A stretch of 6,898 nt of DNA from DATLYH01 sp035575035 (GCA_035575035.1 DATLYH010000109.1:1-6898); one strand, 5' to 3'; counted from the stretch's first letter, positions 1 to 5,640 are shown. The notes: generated from the sequence alone by a model not told the origin. Made by a program: numbers and translations.

Positions 1-509
1 CCGGGCCCGCCGATGCACCGCTTCGCGAGTTCCTCCGGCTGGCCAAGGATGCCGAAATCGAATACCCGACGATCCATGTTGTGCATGCCACGGTAGCCGA
101 GGAGAAAGACCTGGTGATCTGTGGCCTAGGTGGCGAGTTGACGGAGGCCGAGGACCGCGCCGAGGATCGCCTCTGTTATGCCCGGGCCTCGGCAGAGTAT
201 TTTCTCCGCGCGCTGTGGCGGGCCGAGCAGCCGCGCAAGGTCCTGCTGCTGAGCACGGCGCCCCCCGGCCCGCTGGGGGGCGAGACCGGCAACCGCATCT
301 GTGGGGACTTCATCGATAGCTACCACCCCAGCCTGTGCGTGGTGGCGGGACCGACGGAACGGCGCGGCGCCCAGCGGATCGCCCACACGCTGGTGATCAA
401 CCCGGGCCGGCTCGCCGACGGCTCGGCCGCCTGGCTGGACCTGATGCGCCATGTCAACGAACAGGTGGAGTTCCTCGATGTTTGGGCCGTGCCCGTGAAT
501 CCCACCTGA
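1..509 (+). CDS. Metallophosphoesterase-like protein with degenerate metal site (5' end outside window)
   Basis: The frame is open from the left edge (first full codon at 3) to a TGA at 507-509, so this is the C-terminal ~168 residues of a longer protein. A GTG at 81 could be called as a start, but coding-like sequence continues upstream of it. Segments match the C-terminal half of calcineurin-like phosphoesterases of the small Icc/YfcE-like kind: a VICGLGG strand, KVLLLSTAPPGPLGG (family: LLxTHxPP), SLCVVAGPTERRGAQRI (family: CGHxHxxxGxxxI) and TLVINPGRL (family: VNPGxL). The His of THxPP and both His of GHxH are replaced (STAPP at 252-266; GPTE at 348-359), so the ligands known to bind the dinuclear metal centre in this family are missing here. 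It may be non-catalytic or have altered chemistry. The N-terminal DxH and GNH motifs lie outside the window. The fold assignment is fairly secure; the function is unknown. Confidence 0.72.
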   Translation, partial: GPADAPLREFLRLAKDAEIEYPTIHVVHATVAEEKDLVICGLGGELTEAEDRAEDRLCYARASAEYFLRALWRAEQPRKVLLLSTAPPGPLGGETGNRICGDFIDSYHPSLCVVAGPTERRGAQRIAHTLVINPGRLADGSAAWLDLMRHVNEQVEFLDVWAVPVNPT

Positions 510-671
510 ACCTTGATTCGTCCGTCCCACACCGAGGAGAAAGCCCCCCGGCGTTGCGGAGGACGCCTCAATGTTGGGGAGGTGAAGGGGGATAGGTTTT
601 TCGGGTGATCGGCCTGAGGATCAAGGACATCATCGGTCTGCGGCCACTTCGCTCTGCGCGCTGCTTTCTCT

Positions 672-765
672 TTTGGAGTGCGGCGAGGGCTCGCCGCTCG
701 AGATGAAACTTGGGATGAAGTGGAGTGGAAGCATCCCAAGAGGTAAGCCCTCACTGCATTCCAAA
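672..765. repeat. Nested imperfect inverted repeat (94 nt)
   Basis: The outer 20-nt arms at 672-691 and 746-765 match as inverted repeats at 17 of 20 positions. Inside lies a perfect 9-bp inverted repeat, CTTGGGATG (709-717) and CATCCCAAG (732-740), around a 14-nt loop. The left arm also forms its own small hairpin (CGGCGA 681-686 / TCGCCG 691-696). The left-arm motif TGGAGTGCGGCGA resembles dispersed intergenic repeats I recall from planctomycete and verrucomicrobial genomes; I could not check this. It is probably a dispersed palindromic repeat or a structured RNA segment. Confidence 0.6.
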
Positions 766-813
766 CAGTCAGACATCCCCCGTCCCGTCGGGGCCCGGTT
801 TCCCGACCGAGCC

Positions 814-889
814 CTCCGCGCGCTGTGGCGGGCTGAGCAGCTGCGCAAGGTCTTGCTCCTCAGCACGGCGCCTCCCGGTCCGCTGGGGG
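814..889 (+). pseudogene. Fragment of a paralogous metallophosphoesterase gene
   Basis: This 76-bp stretch matches 204-279 of the phosphoesterase gene at 69 of 76 positions with no gaps, at a constant offset of 610. In the parent frame, six of the seven differences are synonymous (GCC/GCT, CTG/TTG, two CTG/CTC, CCC/CCT, GGC/GGT) and one changes Pro to Leu. It encodes the same segment, LRALWRAEQxRKVLLLSTAP plus PGPLG. Similarity stops abruptly at both ends, and no start or downstream homology is present. The synonymous bias suggests descent from a paralogue that was evolving as protein, later reduced to this remnant, rather than a neutral copy of the neighbour. Confidence 0.6.
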
Positions 890-973
890 CGTGCGTCGGT
901 TTTAGGCTGCCGGGCGGGGAGCGTATCGGGGGATTAGCTCCCAAGGGGTTCGGGGCGTTTTGCTCCTGCCCGT

Positions 974-2173
974 CTACTTCAACCCCTCCTTGGGGTAGGG
1001 GATTGGCTCCGCCTCCCGGTTCCAGCCGGTCGGTCCTCCTTCGCGCGGTCCCTTGGAAAAGTCCTTCGGCTCCTTGGGGGGCTTATGGGGATCTTTCGGC
1101 TTGGGCTCCTTGGGGGGCTTGAACGGGTCTTTGGGTTTCGGTCCCTTGGGGAGCCCGTCTGGGCCTCCCCAACTGCCTCCGGCGCTGACCAGGCTGGGCG
1201 AAGCCGAGCCGCCCTGGCTCTGCTCCTGAAGTTTGAGGAAACGCACTAACTCGGTGACGGTCAGAAAGCCGTCGCCGTTGCGGTCCATGGCATCGAAATC
1301 TTCCAGCGGCCGGCCGCTGTACTTCCATTCGTAGAGGCCGAGCTGAGCGTCGCGGTCGGTATCGAACTGGGTGAACCAGGCCGGGATCCCCGGCGGCAGC
1401 TTGCCATAGCGGTACACCACCGGTCGGCTGTCGTTCGCCTCTTCCATGGGCACGGGCGGTCTGCCGGGCCCGGGTTGGCCCGGAAAGCCCCCTTCGGCGA
1501 TGACTTTCCGCATCCGGGCGTAGAAGTAGTCCAGGTATTCATTCAGGTCGATGAAGCCGTCGCGGTTGGTGTCCCACCTCCTCCATTCGGCGCGGAGCGT
1601 TTCCGACATCTCGTCGTGGCTGAGCACGCCGTCGCCGTTGCGGTCGAGGTCGCGGAATGTCTTTGCCGCCTCGGCCTGCGGGCCGGTCTCGGCGGGCGAC
1701 TTCCACGAGGGCGAAGCCCCTTCGACCAGGTATTGCTGAGCATAGTGGACGAATTGGTCGCGCGTTATCTGGCCGTCGGCGACGCCCAGCCGGCTGGCGA
1801 TGCGCTCGAACATGTCGCGCAGCGGCTTGTGGGGGATGTCATCATAGCGCCAGACCCCCTGGCCGCCGGACAGCACATCGAACCAGTGGGTGAAGTCGCC
1901 GGGGCCTCCCGGGGTGTTTGCGAGCCATTCGCGCGCCTGGGGATAGTGCTTCAGCATATCCTTGATCAACTTGTCGCGCTCGGTCTCGACCGGTTTGTAC
2001 GCTTTCTCGATCCCCTTGAGGATCTTCTCGTCCTCACTCGGAGGCGGCTTGTCCCCCTTGGGCCCTTTGCCCTTGGGGAACCCATCCTTGCCCCAGGGCA
2101 GTTGGCCCAGGCCGTCACCAAGGGTCGTCAAGGAGATCATCAGAACGACCACTATCCACAACTTGGCACGCAT
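974..2173 (-). CDS. Secreted EF-hand calcium-binding protein
   Basis: 399 aa. Residues 1-23 form a signal peptide (Arg/Lys, then a hydrophobic run), so the protein is exported. A Gly/Lys/Pro-rich linker follows (about 27-45). Four EF-hand-type loops are visible: D177-E188 (DRNGDGVLSHDE), D201-E212 (DTNRDGFIDLNE), D271-E282 (DTDRDAQLGLYE, where the usual Gly at loop position 6 is Ala) and D297-E308 (DRNGDGFLTVTE). A degenerate fifth may lie near residues 131-141. The loops form two pairs, as is usual for EF-hands. The tail holds two 12-residue repeats (345-356 and 357-368, PKPKDP-F/H-KPPKE). The ATG at 2173-2171 is preceded by GGAGG (2187-2183) with a 9-nt spacer; the stop is TAG. It starts 40 nt after the thioredoxin-like/PDZ gene on the same strand, so co-transcription is likely. 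The role is presumably calcium-dependent binding or stability outside the membrane; the partner is unknown. Confidence 0.88.
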   Translation of the reverse strand: MRAKLWIVVVLMISLTTLGDGLGQLPWGKDGFPKGKGPKGDKPPPSEDEKILKGIEKAYKPVETERDKLIKDMLKHYPQAREWLANTPGGPGDFTHWFDVLSGGQGVWRYDDIPHKPLRDMFERIASRLGVADGQITRDQFVHYAQQYLVEGASPSWKSPAETGPQAEAAKTFRDLDRNGDGVLSHDEMSETLRAEWRRWDTNRDGFIDLNEYLDYFYARMRKVIAEGGFPGQPGPGRPPVPMEEANDSRPVVYRYGKLPPGIPAWFTQFDTDRDAQLGLYEWKYSGRPLEDFDAMDRNGDGFLTVTELVRFLKLQEQSQGGSASPSLVSAGGSWGGPDGLPKGPKPKDPFKPPKEPKPKDPHKPPKEPKDFSKGPREGGPTGWNREAEPIPYPKEGLK

Positions 2174-2213
2174 GAGAGAAGGCCTCCGGCTGGCGCGGGC
2201 GAGAGCACCGGAA

Positions 2214-3212
2214 TCACTTCTTCAGCTTGGAAACCGATCGGCGCCAGGAGAGATCGGGGTTTTTCCAGCCGGGGAACAATTCAAGGACTGCTTCTTGTTG
2301 CTTGGCCTCACGCACAAAGGTCACGGGGAGCTGACCTTCGTTGGGGGCAGCCTTCAAGGCCCACATCAGGTCACCCTGGCTCAGGATGCTGGTATCACCG
2401 ACTCGACGCAGTACATCACCGGGTCGGAGGCCTGCCTTCTCGGCCGGGGAATTCTTTGCCACCTTGTCCACGCGATTGCCCGCGTCCACAGACATCGTCA
2501 GGCCGAGATCCTCCGGGAGGGGCAGGAAACGGAGTCTGTCGAGTTGCGCGGCCTTCAGCTTTTCCAGTTTGTAGAAGTTCTCATTTACTTGGTGGCAGCG
2601 CATACACTGGCCCTTCATCCCGAACCAATCGACGGGACGAACCACCGGCACGGGCGGCGGAGGAGGATCCTTGCGACGGCGTTCGTGCTCTTGCAAGACG
2701 AGGCGCAAGGTGTGTTTCAACCCGGCCACCGATACCCGGCTCGCGGGATCACCATCGCCGGTGCCGCCGAAGCGGCTGTAGACCCGCTCGTGGGCGTCGA
2801 TCAAGAACGCCCACCAGGTCAGGTCGTAATCGAAGTCGAAAACGTTGAGGTTGACATCATGCATCGAGGTGCGCTTAACGCACACGAATTGCTTGAGCAA
2901 CTCTTTCAGGTCCGGATCATCGGGACGAACAACCTGTTCGTCGAAGGGACACCCTCACTTCAGTCAGTGGAAGAGGACCAGCAGCGGCTGTCCCGTTGCT
3001 TTGGCTTTGGCCAGCGCTTGGTCGTAATTGGAATACCAGCCGGGGGGAAAACTCTTCGGATCGTTCGGTTTAGCTGCCTTTGCCGCTTCTTTGCCCTTGC
3101 CTTTCCCCCTGTCTTTGTCCTTCGCGTCGGTCTGGCTCGGCCCGACCAGGCACAAGCTTGCGGCGACGCCAGCGGCACAGGCCACCCGCCAGAACCACGT
3201 TGTCCGGTTCAT
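2214..3212 (-). CDS. Candidate selenoprotein: exported thioredoxin-like (UxxU) / CxxCH / PDZ protein
   Basis: Reading through two in-frame TGAs (codons 83 and 86) gives 332 aa. The ATG at 3212-3210 follows AAGGG with 6-nt spacing and opens a signal peptide (about 1-30). A Lys-rich linker (31-53) follows, then a thioredoxin-like domain: WYSNYDQALAKAKATGQPLL, VLFH-U83-LK-U86-GCPFDEQVV, then FVCVKR and NVFDFDYDLTWWAFLIDAH. Then come a single C203-M-R-C206-H207 heme-c-type motif and a PDZ domain (about 236-315, with AGLRPGDVLRRVGD). The true stop is TGA at 2216-2214. In planctomycete proteins of this layout that I recall, the segment before DE(Q)V reads like FRCVPCxxC, so the TGAs fall on the redox Cys pair. 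C88 is a third possible thiol. Likely role: periplasmic thiol/selenol redox chemistry, possibly linked to heme. Alternatives: a pseudogene with two nonsense codons, or sequencing error. Domain calls are firm; Sec decoding is inferred. Confidence 0.8.
2914..2954 (-). promoter_or_regulatory. Putative bacterial SECIS element
   Basis: Immediately 3' of the second TGA on the coding strand lies a perfect 8-bp stem, GACGAACA (2942-2935) with TGTTCGTC (2931-2924), capped by the 3-nt loop GGT (2934-2932). A possible short basal helix pairs GGGT (2954-2951) with ATCC (2917-2914). The loop begins 21 nt after the second TGA and 30 nt after the first. As I recall the bacterial SECIS rules, a small apical loop with an early G about 16-37 nt from the UGA is expected, so one hairpin could serve both codons. 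The CA-GGU apex resembles that of Escherichia coli fdhF (GCAGGUCUGC). The bulged U of fdhF is not evident. Confidence 0.62.
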
Positions 3213-3279
3213 GAGATACCCTTCAACAGCGCCAGGATCGAGGGTCGCCGTCGCGGGCTCTGGTGGGCGAGGCCGCCCG

Positions 3280-3309
3280 GCGGAGGACCGGCTCTTGTGC
3301 CGGTCCCGC
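3280..3309. promoter_or_regulatory. Strong dyad in divergent promoter region
   Basis: GGACCGGC (3285-3292) and GCCGGTCC (3299-3306) form a perfect 8-bp stem around TCTTGT. GCG (3280-3282) and CGC (3307-3309) extend it past a 2-nt bulge. It lies 68-97 nt upstream of the thioredoxin-like/PDZ start, so it could be an operator or a hairpin in that gene's leader. No T-run follows on either strand. Confidence 0.45.
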
Positions 3310-3313
3310 AAGT

Positions 3314-3396
3314 AAGTACGATCAAGCCAGTGATTCGTTGGCGCAGGGCGAAACGGGTCGTCCGCACGCCAACGATTTCGCTTCCGGATCGTACTT
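3314..3396. promoter_or_regulatory. Nested inverted repeat in divergent promoter region
   Basis: The outer arms AAGTACGATC (3314-3323) and GATCGTACTT (3387-3396) are a perfect 10-bp inverted repeat. The inner arms TCGTTGGCG (3335-3343) and CGCCAACGA (3367-3375) are a perfect 9-bp inverted repeat. The right outer arm ends 33 nt before the sigma factor start, where promoter or operator sites would be expected. No confident -35/-10 pair was recognised. It is either a pair of regulator binding half-sites or a structured leader. Confidence 0.45.
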
Positions 3397-3429
3397 TATT
3401 GGGGCAAGTTCCCTGGACGAGGGACGGGT

Positions 3430-3987
3430 GTGGAGCGCTGGGAGGAAGAACCGCAACTGGTCCTGCTCGCCCAGGCGGGCGACCGGCAGGCTTTCGCCAC
3501 CCTCGCCGAGCACTACTGGCGTCGGGTCTTCCGCTGGCTGTACGGGCTGACGCACCACACCCACCTGGCTGAGGATCTGACGCAGGAGGCGTTCCTGAAA
3601 GCCTGGCGGGCGCTCGGCTCGTTCCAGCCGGGGGCCAGCTTTCGGGCCTGGCTGTTCCACATCGCCCGGAACTGCCTGATCGATGGCCGGCGCGGGCCGC
3701 GGTCGGCCACCGTCCAGGTTCTACCCCAGACGGTGCCCGCCCGAGAGCCCGACCCTGGGAAGGCAGTGTTGGAACGCGAAGGACAAGCCGTGTTGCAGGA
3801 GGCGTGTGCCCGGCTGCCCGAGCATTTCCGGGCGGCATTCTTCCTGTGGGCCCACGAAGACCTCAGTTTCGCCGAGATCGCCCAGGTGCTGGGAACCACC
3901 GAGGCCACGGCCCGCTGGCGGGTCTTCAAGGCCCGGCTGTTCCTGCTCAAGGAATTAGGCTCCTACCTGGGCAAGAAGATGCCATGA
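3430..3987 (+). CDS. ECF-type RNA polymerase sigma factor (sigma-70 family)
   Basis: 185 aa, the usual ECF size. Region 2 spans about 20-88 (LAEHYWRRVFRWLY, then LAEDLTQEAFLKAW, the core-binding and -10 recognition helices, then FRAWLFHIARNCLID). Region 4 spans about 118-172 (LPEHFRAAFFLWAHEDLSFA, then EIAQVLGTTEATARWRVFKA, the helix-turn-helix that contacts the -35 element). The GTG start at 3430 has GAGGG at 3419-3423 with a 6-nt spacer; no in-frame ATG lies nearby upstream. Its TGA overlaps the ATG of the anti-sigma gene (ATGA), indicating translational coupling and near-equal synthesis. It should direct core polymerase to a stress or envelope regulon, and ECF factors often activate their own operon; the target promoter cannot be read from this window. 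Confidence 0.95.
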   Translation: MERWEEEPQLVLLAQAGDRQAFATLAEHYWRRVFRWLYGLTHHTHLAEDLTQEAFLKAWRALGSFQPGASFRAWLFHIARNCLIDGRRGPRSATVQVLPQTVPAREPDPGKAVLEREGQAVLQEACARLPEHFRAAFFLWAHEDLSFAEIAQVLGTTEATARWRVFKARLFLLKELGSYLGKKMP

Positions 3988-5525
3988 ACTGTCACGAAGT
4001 TTATGCCTGGTTGCTCGTGTCCAAGACTACGAAGGGGACGCCTCGGGAAGTGCAGCGGCACCTGAGGCAGTGCCGCCGGTGTCGTGGTCGCCGACGGCGT
4101 TTGCTGCGTCTGGACCGGTACGTCGAGCAGCTGCCCGCGCCGGCGGAAGACCCGGGGGTCAAGGCCCGCCTCATGCAGCAGGTGGAACATACCACCCCGT
4201 TCCGGCCCCCCGGCTGGAGGCGCCGGCTCCTGCTCCGGTTGGCCGTCGCGTTGGCCCTGCTGCTGGCGTTCAGCCTCACCGTCTCCCTGCTGGACCGGCG
4301 GGAGAATCCGCCCGCGTCCGACCCCGTGGTTGGGGAGCCCGGCTCCTTACCGAGTACGAAGGAGGCGGAAGAGGAACTCGTGACACGCTTTGTCAAGCAC
4401 AACCTGAGCCTCGCCAACACTTCGCACCCAGAGATGCAACTCCAGGTGTTGACCAGCATGGCCGGCGATCTGCAAGCCGAAGCGTGTCGCCTGGCCAAAC
4501 AAGGGCCGCACGAGGAACTGCTTCTGGTGGTGCGGTTATACGAGCATGTGCTGCGCCAGGGTCTCATTGGCCGGGCCCGCTCCCTGCCGCCCGGTCAGCG
4601 GCGGGAGCTGCTCCCGCCCGTGGTGAAACTGTTACAGGAGAGCGCGGTCACGGTCGAGCAAACCGCCCGCGATGTTCCGCCCGCCGTGGCGGAGTTCTTG
4701 CGGCCGATGGGGGCGGTGGCGCGCGACGTGTCCGACACACTCACGAATGAAGAGAAATTGACGGCGGAGCCGCCAGGGACGTTAACCTTGCCGTTCGCTA
4801 CCGGTTCCGGCACTCCCCGCACCCTTTTCGCCGTGCTGGTCGTGCAAGGCGTGCTGCTGGCCGAGGACAATGACCCACTCCGCCGCGCGTACTACTGCAG
4901 CGACATGGCCGACCAACTGGCGCTGTCGCTCCTCATCGCTTCGCAGCGGGGCGATCACGAGCGTGTCTCGGTGCTGGGTACGCAGCTGAACACCGTCATG
5001 GACCAGGGCGTGGCTGCCAACCTGGCCCGCCTCCGGAAGGAAAACCCTGATGACCCCCGGCTGAAAGAGCTGGAACGCGTTATCCAGCGCACCGCTCGGG
5101 CTGTCGAAGCTCTGGAAAAGGAGTTGGCCCAGGCGTCCAGCCAGGGCAACGCCGGACCGCCGCAGGTGGGGGAGCGCCGCCAGTACGAGCAGGCCAAGGA
5201 CCTGGGGAAGGCTTTGAAAGACCTGGACAAGAAACTCAAAGACATCACCAAAGGGAAGAAAGGCCCGCCCGGCAAGCCGCCCCCCAAGCAGGAGATCCGC
5301 GGCGTGGTCAAGTCCCTGGATGCGAACAACGGGACTCTCGTTCTGATGGTCAAGGAAAATGGCCAGGAGTTCGAGGTCACCCTTCACCTTCCCCCCGGCG
5401 CCAGGGTCCGCAGCGAGCCGCGCGACATCCCGCGCGACACGGTGAAGCCGGGTCTGGAGGTCAAGGCCCGCCTTCGCGAAAAGACTACTGTCGAGGAACT
5501 GAAAGTGGAGCTGAAGGACCGCTAA
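3984..5525 (+). CDS. Membrane-anchored zinc-finger anti-sigma factor with large extracytoplasmic region
   Basis: 513 aa. The N-terminus fits a ZAS-type anti-sigma domain: MNCHEV with C3, then H26-L-R-Q-C30-R-R-C33, the HxxxCxxC zinc motif. Residues 34-80 are Arg-rich and cytoplasmic. One membrane helix spans about 82-102 (LLLRLAVALALLLAFSLTV). The remaining ~400 residues should lie outside the cytoplasm: a helical domain (about 125-380), a charged Lys-rich linker (about 395-436), and a compact beta-rich domain (437-511, IRGVVKSLDANNGTLVL to EVKARL) that resembles DUF5666-like OB folds. The ATG at 3984 overlaps the sigma stop by 4 nt; an upstream in-frame extension exists only as the sigma gene's shadow. 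It probably holds the sigma factor inactive and senses an envelope or redox signal. The C-terminal extension is much longer than in small ZAS proteins such as RsrA. Confidence 0.87.
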   Translation: MNCHEVYAWLLVSKTTKGTPREVQRHLRQCRRCRGRRRRLLRLDRYVEQLPAPAEDPGVKARLMQQVEHTTPFRPPGWRRRLLLRLAVALALLLAFSLTVSLLDRRENPPASDPVVGEPGSLPSTKEAEEELVTRFVKHNLSLANTSHPEMQLQVLTSMAGDLQAEACRLAKQGPHEELLLVVRLYEHVLRQGLIGRARSLPPGQRRELLPPVVKLLQESAVTVEQTARDVPPAVAEFLRPMGAVARDVSDTLTNEEKLTAEPPGTLTLPFATGSGTPRTLFAVLVVQGVLLAEDNDPLRRAYYCSDMADQLALSLLIASQRGDHERVSVLGTQLNTVMDQGVAANLARLRKENPDDPRLKELERVIQRTARAVEALEKELAQASSQGNAGPPQVGERRQYEQAKDLGKALKDLDKKLKDITKGKKGPPGKPPPKQEIRGVVKSLDANNGTLVLMVKENGQEFEVTLHLPPGARVRSEPRDIPRDTVKPGLEVKARLREKTTVEELKVELKDR

Positions 5526-5560
5526 CCGGGCCGCGGTGGCAACGCGCAATCGTTCGGCAC

Positions 5561-5579
5561 CCATCGTGGCCAGCATTCC
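5561..5579. repeat. 19-bp exact repeat shared with 6371-6389
   Basis: CCATCGTGGCCAGCATTCC occurs here and again at 6371-6389 inside the membrane-protein gene, where its minus-strand reading encodes the GMLATMV segment of a membrane helix. The match ends abruptly on both sides. It is probably a micro-duplication of the gene, although chance in GC-rich DNA is not fully excluded. Confidence 0.45.
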
Positions 5580-5583
5580 GGGA

Positions 5584-5640
5584 TCCGAGCCCGGAGCGTC
5601 AGCGACGGGGTACTTCCGAGCCCGGAGCGTCAGCGACGGG
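5584..5640. repeat. Two tandem copies of a 26-nt element
   Basis: A 26-nt unit beginning TCCGAGCCCGGAGCGTCAGC occurs identically at 5584-5609 and 5615-5640, a 31-nt period. A third, inverted and diverged copy lies at 5656-5678. The unit looks like a dispersed repeat of the kind I recall between genes in Gemmata-like genomes; I could not verify this. Confidence 0.7.

Larger units (their letters stand above)
510..973. other. Convergent intergenic spacer, repeat-bearing
   Basis: 464 bp between the ends of two convergent genes, with no convincing gene. It holds a small hairpin at 550-567 (stem GGCGT/ACGCC), the nested inverted repeat at 672-765, a 6-bp hairpin at 787-807, the gene fragment at 814-889, and a GGGAGC/GCTCCC dyad at 917-942. 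None of these is followed by a clear T-run, so no intrinsic terminator is called. Open frames across it lack ribosome binding sites and read through the repeats. Confidence 0.6.

Noticed and set aside
550..605. Rho-independent terminator after the phosphoesterase gene
   Set aside because: The 5-bp stem at 550-567 is weak and the T-run (about 597-602) lies far downstream of it.
673..1122. Open frame containing the LRALWRAEQLRKVLLL peptide
   Set aside because: Only the 76-bp fragment resembles a protein; the rest reads through the palindromic repeat and antisense EF-hand sequence, with no ribosome binding site.
1475..2848. Long plus-strand open frame of 457 codons across the EF-hand and PDZ genes
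   Set aside because: It is antisense to well-supported genes, shows no domain and no ribosome binding site, and is explained by high GC content suppressing stops.
2900..2966. A frameshift pseudogene, with 2964-3212 and 2214-2900 as two separate broken genes
   Set aside because: Both halves are in exactly the same frame (difference 411 nt), and the coding-like sequence runs unbroken from one to the other except for the two TGAs. No frameshift exists; recoding or two nonsense codons are the only options.
2955..2966. TGA read as tryptophan by a variant genetic code
   Set aside because: Several neighbouring genes and this gene itself end at TGA, and TGG is used for Trp throughout. A Trp pair would also not fit the expected redox site.
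1962..3572. Long plus-strand open frame of 536 codons spanning the thioredoxin-like gene, the divergent spacer and part of the sigma gene
   Set aside because: It runs antisense to one gene and out of frame with another, with low-complexity Arg/Pro-rich translation; a GC-driven shadow.
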